Assembly: GCA_023415475.1 (NCBI GenBank)
Contig: JAEZKL010000026.1
Location: 1-24,831, forward strand
Source: Bacillota bacterium
Lineage (GTDB): Bacteria; Bacillota; Clostridia; Lachnospirales; Lachnospiraceae
Direction: 5' to 3'
DNA: 24,831 nucleotides
The notes under the pieces were generated by a model. That model was not told the origin of the DNA, made no database searches, and saw nothing but the letters and a program-made list of their open reading frames with translations. Of this stretch, positions 15,519-23,274 are shown one piece after another; the first letter of the stretch is position 1, and every line of letters begins with the position of its first letter. The position numbers and the translations under genes are program-made.

Positions 15519-16811
15519 ATGAATCAGGAAAACACCTCGTATACTAACAGTAATCCCATTCGCCCTATCAGAATCTATCCAACTCAGATGGAAACCCAGT
15601 CTTTTGGCCGGTTGCAAGTCCGCACTACTACCGCAGGAGTTATCCCAATTCCTAATGCAACCATATCCATTACACTTCCTAATGAACCGACTAAAGTAGT
15701 TGAACAATTAACAACCAATGATTCCGGGCTATCCGATGTGATCGAGCTTGAAGCACCTCCCATAGGTCTAAGCTTAGAGCCTTCCACAATCCAACCCTAT
15801 TCCAATTATGATTTACTGGTATCGGCACCGAATTTTGAAAGTGCCGTATTCTCCGATATTGAAATCCTGGCGGATGTTACCGCTGAACAGAATGCTCAAT
15901 TAGCTCCCGCGGAGCCGGGAGCCACCGGAGAAGCCTTCGTCATCGCTCCTCATACCTTATATTACGAGTATCCGCCTAAAATCCCAGAGGACGAGATCAA
16001 GCCCATATCGGAAACCGGTGAAATCGTTCTGAGCCGCGTCGTGATTCCGGAATATGTCATTGTCCATGACGGACCTCCGGCATCCCCTGCTACCAATCAT
16101 TATGTACGTTTCCGGGATTATATCAAAAATGTTGCCTCCAGCGAAATCTATGCCACCTGGCCGGAGCAATCGATTTATGCCAATATATTCGCGATTTTAT
16201 CCTTTACCCTAAACCGCGTCTATACCGAATGGTATCGTAATAAGGGTTATCCTTTTACGATAACCTCCTCTACCGCATATGATCATAAGTGGATTAATGG
16301 ACGTAATGTTTTTACGAATATCGGCCTTATTGTTGATCAAATCTTTACAAACTATCTCTCCAGACCAGGTGTAACCCAGCCAATCTTGACTCAATATTGT
16401 GACGGAAACAGAGTCTCCTGCCCTGGCTGGATGACGCAATGGGGGTCCAAAACGCTTGGTGACCAGGGCTATACAGCCATACAAATATTAAGATATTATT
16501 ATGGTGATTCAATATACATTAATACAGCAGTTGAGGTTTCCGGCGTTCCTGTCTCCTGGCCCGGATATAATCTCGGACTTGGAGCCACCGGCGACAATGT
16601 AAGAACCATTCAGAATCAATTAAATAGAATCAGTCAGGTTTATTCAGCTATTCCAAAGATTGCAGTAGATGGCGTGTACGGCCCTCAGACTGCAGCAGCA
16701 GTACAGGCATTTCAAAATATATTCGATCTGCCAGCTACCGGTATCGTAGATTTAGCTACCTGGTATCGTATCTCGAATATATATGTTGGCGTAACCCGAA
16801 TCGGAGAATAG
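15519..16811 (+). CDS. sleC: Spore cortex-lytic enzyme SleC-like, first of a tandem pair
   Basis: SleC is the clostridial enzyme that degrades spore cortex peptidoglycan during germination after a Csp protease removes its pro-region. The 430-residue length matches SleC (about 430-440). Order of parts: an N-terminal pro-region with a CNA_B/carboxypeptidase-like beta domain (about 30-128, including LEPSTIQPYSNYDL); a SpoIID-like lytic transglycosylase domain (about 165-335), with NVASSEIYATWPE placing Glu209 at the likely catalytic position; and a C-terminal PG_binding_1 domain (about 353-420) containing GDNVRTIQNQLNRIS and AVDGVYGPQTAAAVQAFQ. No secretion signal is seen, as expected for a protein deposited from the mother cell. 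The start follows AAAGGA at a rather long distance. No csp protease gene is in the window. Confidence 0.85.
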   Translation: MNQENTSYTNSNPIRPIRIYPTQMETQSFGRLQVRTTTAGVIPIPNATISITLPNEPTKVVEQLTTNDSGLSDVIELEAPPIGLSLEPSTIQPYSNYDLLVSAPNFESAVFSDIEILADVTAEQNAQLAPAEPGATGEAFVIAPHTLYYEYPPKIPEDEIKPISETGEIVLSRVVIPEYVIVHDGPPASPATNHYVRFRDYIKNVASSEIYATWPEQSIYANIFAILSFTLNRVYTEWYRNKGYPFTITSSTAYDHKWINGRNVFTNIGLIVDQIFTNYLSRPGVTQPILTQYCDGNRVSCPGWMTQWGSKTLGDQGYTAIQILRYYYGDSIYINTAVEVSGVPVSWPGYNLGLGATGDNVRTIQNQLNRISQVYSAIPKIAVDGVYGPQTAAAVQAFQNIFDLPATGIVDLATWYRISNIYVGVTRIGE

Positions 16812-16869
16812 GGGAAACCCTATGGATTGTTTCATATTATATGAAAGAAAGAACAGTGAGGTATATCAT

Positions 16870-18195
16870 ATGTATCAGAGAAACACTTCTTTAGCCAATA
16901 AGATGAATCATCAATACCATTCATCTCCCGCGAATAAATATGAAGGCGTCCGTGTCTACCCCACTGAGATGACAACCCAAAATCTAGGCCGGTTGAAAGT
17001 GCGTACCGTTACCCCGGCGATGTCTCCGGTAGCGAATGCAAAGGTTACCATCTCATCGGTTGCTGCCCCAGATAGCGTAATTGAAGAATTAACCACTGAC
17101 TTATCCGGTCTTACTCCGGAGGTTACACTACCTGCGCCTTCGGTGGATTATAGCTTAACTCCCTCTACCCAGCAACCCTATTCGGAATATACCTTGAATA
17201 TTGCTTCTCCTGATTTTACTCCGGTTACAATACAGAATGTCGAAATCTTTCCTAATGTCACGGCGATACAGGATACCACGCTACGGGCTGTGAGTCCTCA
17301 GGGAGAAGCCGTTCTCTTTGTTATCCCTCCCCATACTCTATATGGAGATTATCCTCCGAAGATTGCGGAGCAGGAAATCAAGGAGACGGAGGAGACCGGT
17401 GAGATCGTTCTCAGCAATGTTGTAATTCCCGAATATGTAGTTGTCCATGACGGTCCTCCGACTGATACCTCTGCTGCAAATCATTATGTCAGGTTCCGTG
17501 ACTATATTAAAAATGTCGCCTCCAGCGAAATCTATGCCACCTGGCCTGAGACAACAATTACTGCTAATGTTCTAGCAATATTATCCTTTACCTTAAATCG
17601 TGTTTATACGGAATGGTATCGAAATCAAGGCTTTAATTTTACCGTAACCTCCTCCACTGCTTTCGACCATAAATGGATTCCCGGGCGCAATATATACGAT
17701 AATATTGCACTGGTTGTTGATCAGATGTTCACCAGCTATCTGTCCAGGCCGAATGTAAGACAACCGATCCTAACACAATATTGTGATGGCAGGAAGGTTC
17801 AATGCCCAAATTGGATGACTCAATGGGGGTCAAAGGATTTAGGTGATCAGGGACAAAGTGCAATCGAAATACTGCGTCATTTTTACGGTGCTTCAATCTA
17901 TATCAATACTGCCACCGAGGTGTCCGGCGTTCCCTCCTCCTGGCCGGGTGCGAACCTAAATATCGGTACATCCGGAGCTAATGTCAGAATGATTCAGGAA
18001 CAGCTCAACCGTATCTCGGATACCTATACAGTTATCCCAAAGGTAGCTGTAGATGGTCAATACAACGAGCAGACATCACAGGCAGTGAAGCTGTTCCAGC
18101 AGACCTTTGATCTGCCTCAGACCGGAATCGTGGACTTTCCGACCTGGTACCGTATCTCCGCCATCTACGTAGCAGTGTCAAGGATAGCAGAATAA
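16870..18195 (+). CDS. Spore cortex-lytic enzyme SleC-like, second of a tandem pair
   Basis: This 441-residue paralog has the same three-part layout: N-terminal beta pro-region, SpoIID-like domain with NVASSEIYATWPE and STAFDHKWIPGRN, and PG_binding_1 domain with AVDGQYNEQTSQAVKLFQ. Long identical stretches and adjacency indicate tandem duplication. The start at 16870 is chosen over 16822 because MYQRNTS aligns with MNQENTS of the first copy and GAGG is eight bases upstream. The upstream alternative has its GGGG buried in an AGGG/CCCT hairpin. The 58-base gap contains a small palindrome, TTTCATA-TTA-TATGAAA (16830-16846). Catalytic Glu and paired cysteines are retained, so both copies look active. 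Which one is the true SleC cannot be decided here. Confidence 0.84.
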   Translation: MYQRNTSLANKMNHQYHSSPANKYEGVRVYPTEMTTQNLGRLKVRTVTPAMSPVANAKVTISSVAAPDSVIEELTTDLSGLTPEVTLPAPSVDYSLTPSTQQPYSEYTLNIASPDFTPVTIQNVEIFPNVTAIQDTTLRAVSPQGEAVLFVIPPHTLYGDYPPKIAEQEIKETEETGEIVLSNVVIPEYVVVHDGPPTDTSAANHYVRFRDYIKNVASSEIYATWPETTITANVLAILSFTLNRVYTEWYRNQGFNFTVTSSTAFDHKWIPGRNIYDNIALVVDQMFTSYLSRPNVRQPILTQYCDGRKVQCPNWMTQWGSKDLGDQGQSAIEILRHFYGASIYINTATEVSGVPSSWPGANLNIGTSGANVRMIQEQLNRISDTYTVIPKVAVDGQYNEQTSQAVKLFQQTFDLPQTGIVDFPTWYRISAIYVAVSRIAE

Positions 18196-18241
18196 GCCTA
18201 CTATTTGTATGGGCTTAAAAAATCAGCCAATATAATAGTAA

Positions 18242-18509
18242 AATAACCCTGGATTAAGTATGTACTATCCCGGCTCAGATAAAGAACCGGGATTTTCTAA
18301 AGGAAGAGCAGCCAAGGCATAGCAAGGCTGAAAAACATGAACTCCTCACCATCACAAGAATAACGTTCTAATATTAATCTAATTCTTGGCTTGTGAAGGT
18401 TCGTCAAACATCATGCTTTTTCAGCCTTATACCTTAGCTGCTCTTCTTAAGAAAATCTAGAAGTTCTTTATAATTCGCCCGTATAGTACATGCCTAACCC
18501 AGGGTTATT
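18242..18509. repeat. 268-bp imperfect inverted repeat (MITE-like element or giant hairpin)
   Basis: Two arms of about 115-120 bases are imperfect reverse complements around a short centre. The outer ends match best: AATAACCCTGG-A-TTAAG then TATGTACTAT on the left, against the complement of the right arm, AATAACCCTGGGTTAGGC then ATGTACTAT. Further in, GATTTTCT, AAGAGCAGC, AGG-ATA and AGGCTGAAAAA are shared. At the apex CAAGAAT pairs with ATTCTTG over about 20 bases. No ORF is inside. It fills most of the 407-base gap between two convergent genes. A non-autonomous mobile element or an extended bidirectional terminator are both possible. Confidence 0.75.
18267..18293 (+). terminator. Terminator of the sleC pair (inside the long inverted repeat)
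   Basis: ATCCCGG (18267-18273) pairs with CCGGGAT (18287-18293) over a 13-base loop, followed by TTTTCT when counted from the last stem T. It lies in the left arm of the long inverted repeat, 72 bp after the second sleC-like stop. Confidence 0.55.
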
Positions 18510-18602
18510 CAATAAGTTCTTGTACTGAGGAATGTATATAAGCCTTAGCAAATTGAAATATTTATCGCCATCGTAATCGAAGCCACTCCTCTACCTTACC
18601 GA

Positions 18603-19490
18603 TTAAAATTGATAGGGTTCACGGTTATCGAGAGTATCGAATTCATAGCCCAGCTCTTCCAGAAGCTTTATCACATCCGGCAATATCTTAACACTTAAAT
18701 CATTAATAGAGGAATCATGCATCAGAATAATGGGTTGATCCTGGTTTTTAATATCTCTTCGTATGTTACGGAGAATAGAATAAGAGGAAGGCTTGCCAAC
18801 CGAATCATTGGCATCCACACTCCAATCATAGCAGGTAAAACCACGGCGATCCATTTCTTCCATAAGGGCGCCCTTGATTTTCCTACTGAATATGTTTTTG
18901 CTCCCCCATGGGAAGCGATAGATATTTACTCTCTCCCCGGTAATATCGTAAATCTGTTGATAGACGGTATTGAAATCATAAAGGAAGCGTTCTACCGAGC
19001 AATATATCTCATTGCACATATGGGAGTATGTATGAATACCTATGGTATGCCCTTCATGGAGCATTCGCACCAGACTATCCTCATTATTCTTCTTGATCGC
19101 ACTACCAACAATAAAGAAGGTAGCCTTAATATCCTTCTCCTCTAGGATGTCAAGTACTTTAAAGGTATTTTCACTCGGTCCGTCGTCAAAGGTAAGATAG
19201 GCAACCTTATGATTCTCCTCCCTCTCCTCGGGATTCGAGTAGACTGTATACAGATTCGGATACATGCGGGTGTAATCCGGTACCTCTTCTGTACTGGTCT
19301 GACTGCTGGTGTCCTTCTGCGCAAGTTCATTTTCCAGGACCGCTATTAATTCCAGACTCTGAAGCTGCCCGGAAGCGGATATATTTACTCCCTCCGTACC
19401 TGACTGTTCCTTAAGCCTGGCAAGACCTATGAATAATATTACTATTATTAAAACGGCAAAGCCACTATATCCTTTTTTCTTCAATCGCAA
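18603..19490 (-). CDS. Membrane-anchored polysaccharide deacetylase (NodB domain)
   Basis: The 295-residue product has an N-terminal membrane anchor (about 8-25) after a basic MRLKKK, a linker rich in Ser, Thr and Gln (about 30-70), and a NodB deacetylase domain (about 95-290). All five family motifs are visible: TFDDGP (Asp102, Asp103), HTYSHMC with the metal-binding histidines, RFPWGS, DWSVDAND and LMHDSS. It should remove acetyl groups from cell wall N-acetylhexosamines or a similar exported glycan. The start is non-ATG: TTG at 19490, or TTG at 19484, which is better spaced from the GGAAGG ribosome binding site. It lies 57 bp after thiT on the same strand. Substrate (PdaA-like or other) is not resolved. 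Confidence 0.9.
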   Translation of the reverse strand: MRLKKKGYSGFAVLIIVILFIGLARLKEQSGTEGVNISASGQLQSLELIAVLENELAQKDTSSQTSTEEVPDYTRMYPNLYTVYSNPEEREENHKVAYLTFDDGPSENTFKVLDILEEKDIKATFFIVGSAIKKNNEDSLVRMLHEGHTIGIHTYSHMCNEIYCSVERFLYDFNTVYQQIYDITGERVNIYRFPWGSKNIFSRKIKGALMEEMDRRGFTCYDWSVDANDSVGKPSSYSILRNIRRDIKNQDQPIILMHDSSINDLSVKILPDVIKLLEELGYEFDTLDNREPYQF

Positions 19491-19547
19491 TTTCCTTCCA
19501 ACACTCTTTATTACTTATATTATGCAGGAAATAGCGTGGCAAGTATC

Positions 19548-20222
19548 TTATTCTGCAACTTGACGTTTGACCTCGGTTAAAGCCACCTGCACTGAAGGGA
19601 AAGCCAAAATGATTAGGGTTACCACTGCTTCCGGTACTATATAGGTTGCATTATAGCCAAGGGAATAAATCATGGGATGCTGATTACCTGCGTACATAGA
19701 GAAGAAGATTATGCCAGAAAGCACATGGCAAATATATCTTCCTGCCACACCCAGAATATATCCCTTAATTAGGCCAAACTTGGATTTTGCAAAGATACCG
19801 GACAAGCCAAGACATCCAAAAGCTATGGGATAGTCAATCATTAGCTGAACAGGATGAACTACATATGGCTTCAGAATTAAATCCATGAGGCCACATGCAA
19901 TACCGGCTAAGATACCGGACCTGGTTCCGTAGAGGTAGCCGATCAGGCAGATGAATAACATTCGAAACAAGGTAATAGAACCGCCAAAGGGTAGATTAAA
20001 TACGGTAAATATTGATGCGATTACAGATAATGCTACCGCTACGGCCGAGAAGGCCAATCGCTTTGCACTTGCTTTACGCTTTCCACTGCCGCCGAAGGCA
20101 AACATAGCGATGAATAACAGAGCGACTAAGAGAAACAGCGCTACATTGCCTGCTGTTGTCGGAGAGTAGCTTCCTGATTCTGCATCGGTTACCACAAGAA
20201 AATTAAAAATACTTTGAAACAT
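19548..20222 (-). CDS. thiT: Thiamine transporter ThiT (ECF transporter S component)
   Basis: ThiT is the substrate-binding membrane protein of an energy-coupling-factor transporter and brings in thiamine together with the shared EcfA/EcfT module, which is not in this window. The 224-residue product is very hydrophobic, with about six membrane helices plus an extra N-terminal hydrophobic segment (about 28-45). The ThiT signature regions are present: LPFGGSITLFRMLF, YGTRSGILAGIACGLMDL and YVVHPVQLMIDYPIAFGCLGL. The TPP riboswitch directly upstream independently supports a thiamine function. AAGGAGG lies eight bases before the ATG. The N-terminus is longer than in lactococcal ThiT. Confidence 0.93.
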   Translation of the reverse strand: MFQSIFNFLVVTDAESGSYSPTTAGNVALFLLVALLFIAMFAFGGSGKRKASAKRLAFSAVAVALSVIASIFTVFNLPFGGSITLFRMLFICLIGYLYGTRSGILAGIACGLMDLILKPYVVHPVQLMIDYPIAFGCLGLSGIFAKSKFGLIKGYILGVAGRYICHVLSGIIFFSMYAGNQHPMIYSLGYNATYIVPEAVVTLIILAFPSVQVALTEVKRQVAE

Positions 20223-20230
20223 AAAAAAAT

Positions 20231-20356
20231 CCTCCTTTTCGTTACATCGGAGGGGGCCACTTGATTGCTTCCTTCCGCCGGTATTACCCGGATCAAGTAG
20301 TGAGGGTCAGCATGTGTATTACCACTTGCCTCTCAGCCATCGGCTCCCCTAGCATT
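20231..20356 (-). promoter_or_regulatory. TPP riboswitch (THI element) controlling thiT
   Basis: On the minus strand the leader has the conserved THI-box segments: GGGGAGCC then GGCTGAGAGG, GACCCT, ACTTGATCCGGGTAATACCGG and CGGAAGGAAG. A short P1 is formed by TGCT (20354-20351) and AGCA (20269-20266). After the aptamer, CCTCC (20253-20249) can pair with the ribosome binding site GGAGG (20235-20231), followed by A and seven T. One hairpin could therefore hide the ribosome binding site and act as a weak terminator. The aptamer's AGGGG could hold CCCCT when ligand is absent, giving off-with-TPP logic. The switching model is inference. Confidence 0.95.
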
Positions 20357-20383
20357 AAAATAATTATATTTTATACTGCCTAA

Positions 20384-20411
20384 TCATATCCAATTTCTAA
20401 AACACTGTCAA
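20384..20411 (-). promoter_or_regulatory. SigA promoter of thiT
   Basis: A perfect TTGACA (20406-20411) and TATGAT (20384-20389) are 16 bp apart on the minus strand. Transcription would start around 20377, about 20 bases before the riboswitch. Confidence 0.75.
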
Positions 20412-20465
20412 TATGTATTTATACCATATTGCTCAATTTCTGGAATATGTATTATTCATTCCGTC

Positions 20466-20494
20466 TTGCAATTGACAATATCATTCTTTATAAT
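20466..20494 (+). promoter_or_regulatory. SigA promoter of the amidase gene
   Basis: TTGCAA (20466-20471) and a perfect TATAAT (20489-20494) are 17 bp apart, about 30 bp upstream of the amidase start. Confidence 0.65.
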
Positions 20495-20524
20495 ATTAAC
20501 AGACATAATTTGGAGGACAAGCAA

Positions 20525-21538
20525 ATGAAGCGATTACATATAATGATAACAATATTCCTGGCACTGATCATGGCCCTTTCCTTTACCGCATGTAATAAGA
20601 AGCCGGAAGATACCAAATCTGCCATGAACCAATCTGAGACTATGGATACTCCCTCCCCTACGGTGGTAGTCCTTCCCACATTATCACCCTCCCCTACGGT
20701 AGTAATCCTTCCCACATTATCACCCTCTCCCACCGAAGTCCCTGAGCAGGCCACCCCGGCTTCACCGACCGCTATCCCTACACAGACAGTTTATCCGGAA
20801 GGGGAAGGAAGTACAGAAACAGAGATTGGAATTCTAGAAGAAGAGGAGAAAATACCTTCCTCCGAAAATAAGAAGGCAAACTCATCGGATCATTCAAACA
20901 GCAAGCCTCAGAATAGGCTGATTGCGATTGATGCAGGTCATCAAAGCAAAGGCAATAGCGAGAAGGAACCCATCGGTCCGGGTGCCTCTGTTACCAAGCC
21001 CAAGGTAAGCTCGGGAACCCGCGGAGTTGCTACCGACGTACCTGAATATAAGCTTAATCTGGTGATTGCACTTAAGGTTAAGGAGGAACTGATGGACCGG
21101 GGCTATGAAGTATATATGATACGGGAAACCCATGATGTCAATTTAAGCAACCGGGAAAGAGCCGAGCTGGCGAATGAAAGCGGAGCCGACCTGTTCCTCC
21201 GTATCCATGCGGACGGCTCCGAGAATTCAAGTGTCAGCGGAACCAGCACCCTCTATCCCTCCGAGGATAATCCCTACGTAGCCTACCTGAGTGCTGACAG
21301 CTATGCATTATCAAAAGCAATCGTGGATTCGATGTGTGACCGGACCGGAGCAAAGAATCGCGGCGCCATCGCCAGAGATGATATGAGCGGCATCAATTGG
21401 TGTACCATCCCGGTCAGTATCATTGAAATGGGCTACATGTCCAATAAAAAAGAAGACAAGCTAATGCAGACCGAGGAATACCAGGATAAAATGGTACAGG
21501 GAATTTGCGACGGAATCGATGCTTATTATGAACCGTAA
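20525..21538 (+). CDS. Lipoprotein N-acetylmuramoyl-L-alanine amidase (Amidase_3)
   Basis: This zinc amidase should cut the bond between muramic acid and the peptide stem of peptidoglycan outside the membrane. The 337-residue product begins with a lipoprotein signal peptide ending FTAC, with lipidated Cys at about residue 22. A low-complexity linker follows, with a 12-residue repeat (PTVVVLPTLSPS and PTVVILPTLSPS) and then acidic and polar sequence. The catalytic domain (about 135-335) has the expected zinc ligands and base: His in AIDAGHQ, Glu in VPEYKLN, His in RIHADG and Glu in IIEMGYMSN. RVATD-like sequence before the second ligand and the RETHDV-LSNRER motif are typical. The start at 20525 has GGAGG eight bases upstream and excludes 32 upstream in-frame codons. 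The promoter is its own. Confidence 0.93.
   Translation: MKRLHIMITIFLALIMALSFTACNKKPEDTKSAMNQSETMDTPSPTVVVLPTLSPSPTVVILPTLSPSPTEVPEQATPASPTAIPTQTVYPEGEGSTETEIGILEEEEKIPSSENKKANSSDHSNSKPQNRLIAIDAGHQSKGNSEKEPIGPGASVTKPKVSSGTRGVATDVPEYKLNLVIALKVKEELMDRGYEVYMIRETHDVNLSNRERAELANESGADLFLRIHADGSENSSVSGTSTLYPSEDNPYVAYLSADSYALSKAIVDSMCDRTGAKNRGAIARDDMSGINWCTIPVSIIEMGYMSNKKEDKLMQTEEYQDKMVQGICDGIDAYYEP
20654..20733 (+). repeat. 36-bp tandem repeat coding a Pro/Ser/Thr linker
   Basis: Two nearly identical 36-bp copies, with the start of a third, encode the 12-residue unit P-T-V-V-V/I-L-P-T-L-S-P-S in the linker between the lipid anchor and the amidase domain. Copies are in frame and differ at few positions, so length can change without breaking the gene. 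Confidence 0.75.
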
Positions 21539-21540
21539 GA

Positions 21541-21625
21541 ATCACGCTTCGCGAGCTTCTCCGGTTCGCGTGCGCGTTCGCATATGTGCAAGCAAGCTTG
21601 CTTATGCTCACTTTGCTTACGCGCA
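21541..21625. other. CG-rich palindromic island between convergent genes
   Basis: This stretch is unlike its surroundings: rich in CG and GC steps and packed with small palindromes. GCGCGT (21572-21577) is complementary to ACGCGC (21619-21624). GCATA pairs with TATGC inside, and AAGCAAGCTTGCTT (21590-21603) is a perfect 14-bp palindrome. No gene fits. It may be a dispersed intergenic repeat or the top of an mRNA 3' structure. Confidence 0.5.
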
Positions 21626-21634
21626 AATAAAATG

Positions 21635-21675
21635 GGCACCTTCAATGTTAGTTTTTATCTGACCTTGGAGGTGCC
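21635..21675. terminator. Bidirectional terminator between the amidase and MocR genes
   Basis: GGCACCTTCAA (21635-21645) pairs with TTGGAGGTGCC (21665-21675), and GTTAG with CTGAC inside. T-rich tracts follow on both strands. It ends eight bases before the MocR stop codon. Confidence 0.8.
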
Positions 21676-21682
21676 TTTCATA

Positions 21683-23068
21683 TTATTTCTTCAATGCTTT
21701 CTGAAGTCTTACTACTCCTTCTTCAATCTGAGGCAGACTTAATGCTCCGTATCCTAGGACCAGACGGTTCTTATGGTGTCCCTTAACTAAGGCATATTCT
21801 TCTACATAATCCGCTTCAACTCTCGTATCCTCCATCGCTTTGAGATCTTCCTCTGTCAGCTCCCGATTAAAGGAGACGAGGAGATGCAGGCCGGCATATT
21901 CTCCTGATATGCGGACTCTTTCTTGAAATGCTTCCTCCAAGCAATGCATCAGATACTTTCTTTTATTCTCATATAATTTTCTCATCTGATAGATGTGCTT
22001 ATCCATCCGGAGTTCTTCCATAAACCGGGCCATAGCTAATTGATCGATTGTATTAACCCATAGATTCGATTCCTGCAGTTGACAAGATACCTGATCCACG
22101 AGATGAGCCGGTAGAATCATATAGCCGAGCCGCAATGAGGGTGCGAATATTTTACTGAAGCTGCCCAGATAAATAACTCTCTCCTGATCCAGATTCCGCA
22201 TAGCCTGCAAAGCCTCCCCCTTGTATCGGAATTCACTGTCGTAATCATCCTCAATTACATAAGCATTCTTATCGCAGGCATATTGTAACAGCGCAATACG
22301 CCTGGACACGGGAAACACACCTCCAATCGGATATTGATGTGAAGGTACGACATAGATTAAATCAATATCATTCATCCGGGTTAAACTTTCGACATCCATT
22401 CCCTGCCCGTCCACCTTAACCGGGCAGAGCTCGTATTTACGATCGATAAAGATATTCTTTACAAAGTGGATACACGGATCCTCCAGTGCTATTCTGTTCT
22501 TACTTCTCTCAAATAGCTTCGCGATAATCTCCATGCCCCCGGCGGCACCGGAGACAATAATAATCTGGTTTTCCTCACACCGAATCCCCTTCATCCGATA
22601 TACATAGGAGCTGATTGCCTTCTTAAGTCTTGGATGACCACTGAAATAGCTGTAGGAAAATGCTTCTTCATCCGCATCCAGACAGGCCTCCTTAAGCATC
22701 TTAGCCCACACTGCTCTGGGAAAGGATGGTACATCCGTATTACCGGCGTCAAAGGCTATCACATCCTTCTTCTTTACCTGGTTCATTCTAGGCACATAGT
22801 TCATCCATTTTGGTTTTGGCAGCTTCCCGATATTTGCAACATAGGTACCGGAGCCTTCTCTTGCATGGAGGTAGCCTTCCGCAAGAAGCTGGTCATAAGC
22901 CTGTATCACGGTATTTCTGGCAATCTGCATATCCTTAGCCAGAGTCCTGGTCGGAGGAAGTTGATCCCCTGCCTGAAGCTTTCCGGTTAAAATCGCCTCA
23001 CGAATCTGGTTCTCCAATTGTTTCCCGTTCGATAAGCCTGATAAATGGTCAATCTCAAATCCAAACAT
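21683..23068 (-). CDS. MocR-family regulator (GntR DNA-binding domain fused to aminotransferase fold)
   Basis: The 461-residue product has the MocR layout. A GntR winged helix (about 12-78; PPTRTLAKDMQIARNTVIQAYDQLLAEGYL is typical) is joined by a linker to a class I aminotransferase-like domain (about 105-460). PLP-binding residues are conserved: the Schiff-base lysine Lys306 in GSFSKIFAPSLRLGY, VVPSHQYPIGG and IEDDYDSEFRY. Such proteins are transcription factors that use PLP or an amino compound as effector; some act on PLP synthesis (PdxR), others on transport or GABA use. It is divergent from an aldo/keto reductase gene rather than pdxST, so the PdxR name is not supported. GAGGAGA precedes the start by six bases. 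Confidence 0.92.
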   Translation of the reverse strand: MFGFEIDHLSGLSNGKQLENQIREAILTGKLQAGDQLPPTRTLAKDMQIARNTVIQAYDQLLAEGYLHAREGSGTYVANIGKLPKPKWMNYVPRMNQVKKKDVIAFDAGNTDVPSFPRAVWAKMLKEACLDADEEAFSYSYFSGHPRLKKAISSYVYRMKGIRCEENQIIIVSGAAGGMEIIAKLFERSKNRIALEDPCIHFVKNIFIDRKYELCPVKVDGQGMDVESLTRMNDIDLIYVVPSHQYPIGGVFPVSRRIALLQYACDKNAYVIEDDYDSEFRYKGEALQAMRNLDQERVIYLGSFSKIFAPSLRLGYMILPAHLVDQVSCQLQESNLWVNTIDQLAMARFMEELRMDKHIYQMRKLYENKRKYLMHCLEEAFQERVRISGEYAGLHLLVSFNRELTEEDLKAMEDTRVEADYVEEYALVKGHHKNRLVLGYGALSLPQIEEGVVRLQKALKK

Positions 23069-23088
23069 TCGCTCTCTCCTCTTATATA

Positions 23089-23135
23089 ATTGGTTCCTAA
23101 AATATTAACCATTATTGGTACTTTTAAGTATCAAT
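23089..23135. promoter_or_regulatory. Candidate MocR binding region in the divergent promoter
   Basis: The direct repeat ATTGGTTCCT (23089-23098) and ATTGGTACTT (23114-23123) has a 25-bp period. The second copy is also the left half of a near-perfect 22-bp palindrome, ATTGGTACTT-TT-AAGTATCAAT (23114-23135). A TATAAT (23144-23149) on the plus strand lacks a good -35 where the palindrome lies, suggesting regulated expression of the reductase. MocR proteins usually bind direct repeats in the shared divergent region. Confidence 0.5.
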
Positions 23136-23274
23136 TTTAATTATATAATAAATGTATCAGGCTGGCAATAGGAATGCAAGGAAATACAGCAATCATAATA
23201 GCTGTAATACACGGAGGGTAATTGCTCTAAACACAAAAAAATCAAATAACTATGAGAAGGGAATGGTTAATAGT

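Noticed and set aside
16822..16869. Upstream start for the second sleC-like gene
   Set aside because: Alignment with the first copy begins at MYQRNTS, and the upstream GGGG is inside a small hairpin.
18196..18225. Terminator hairpin immediately after the second sleC-like gene (AAGCC...GGCTT)
   Set aside because: The hairpin is followed by A residues rather than T on the plus strand, so it is not a normal intrinsic terminator.
21683..23068. PdxR (pyridoxal phosphate synthesis regulator) as specific identity
   Set aside because: No pdxS or pdxT gene is adjacent; the neighbour is an aldo/keto reductase, so only the MocR family level is supported.
23152..23274. 41-codon upstream extension of the aldo/keto reductase
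   Set aside because: It starts just after a -10 box, does not resemble the family and lacks a ribosome binding site.
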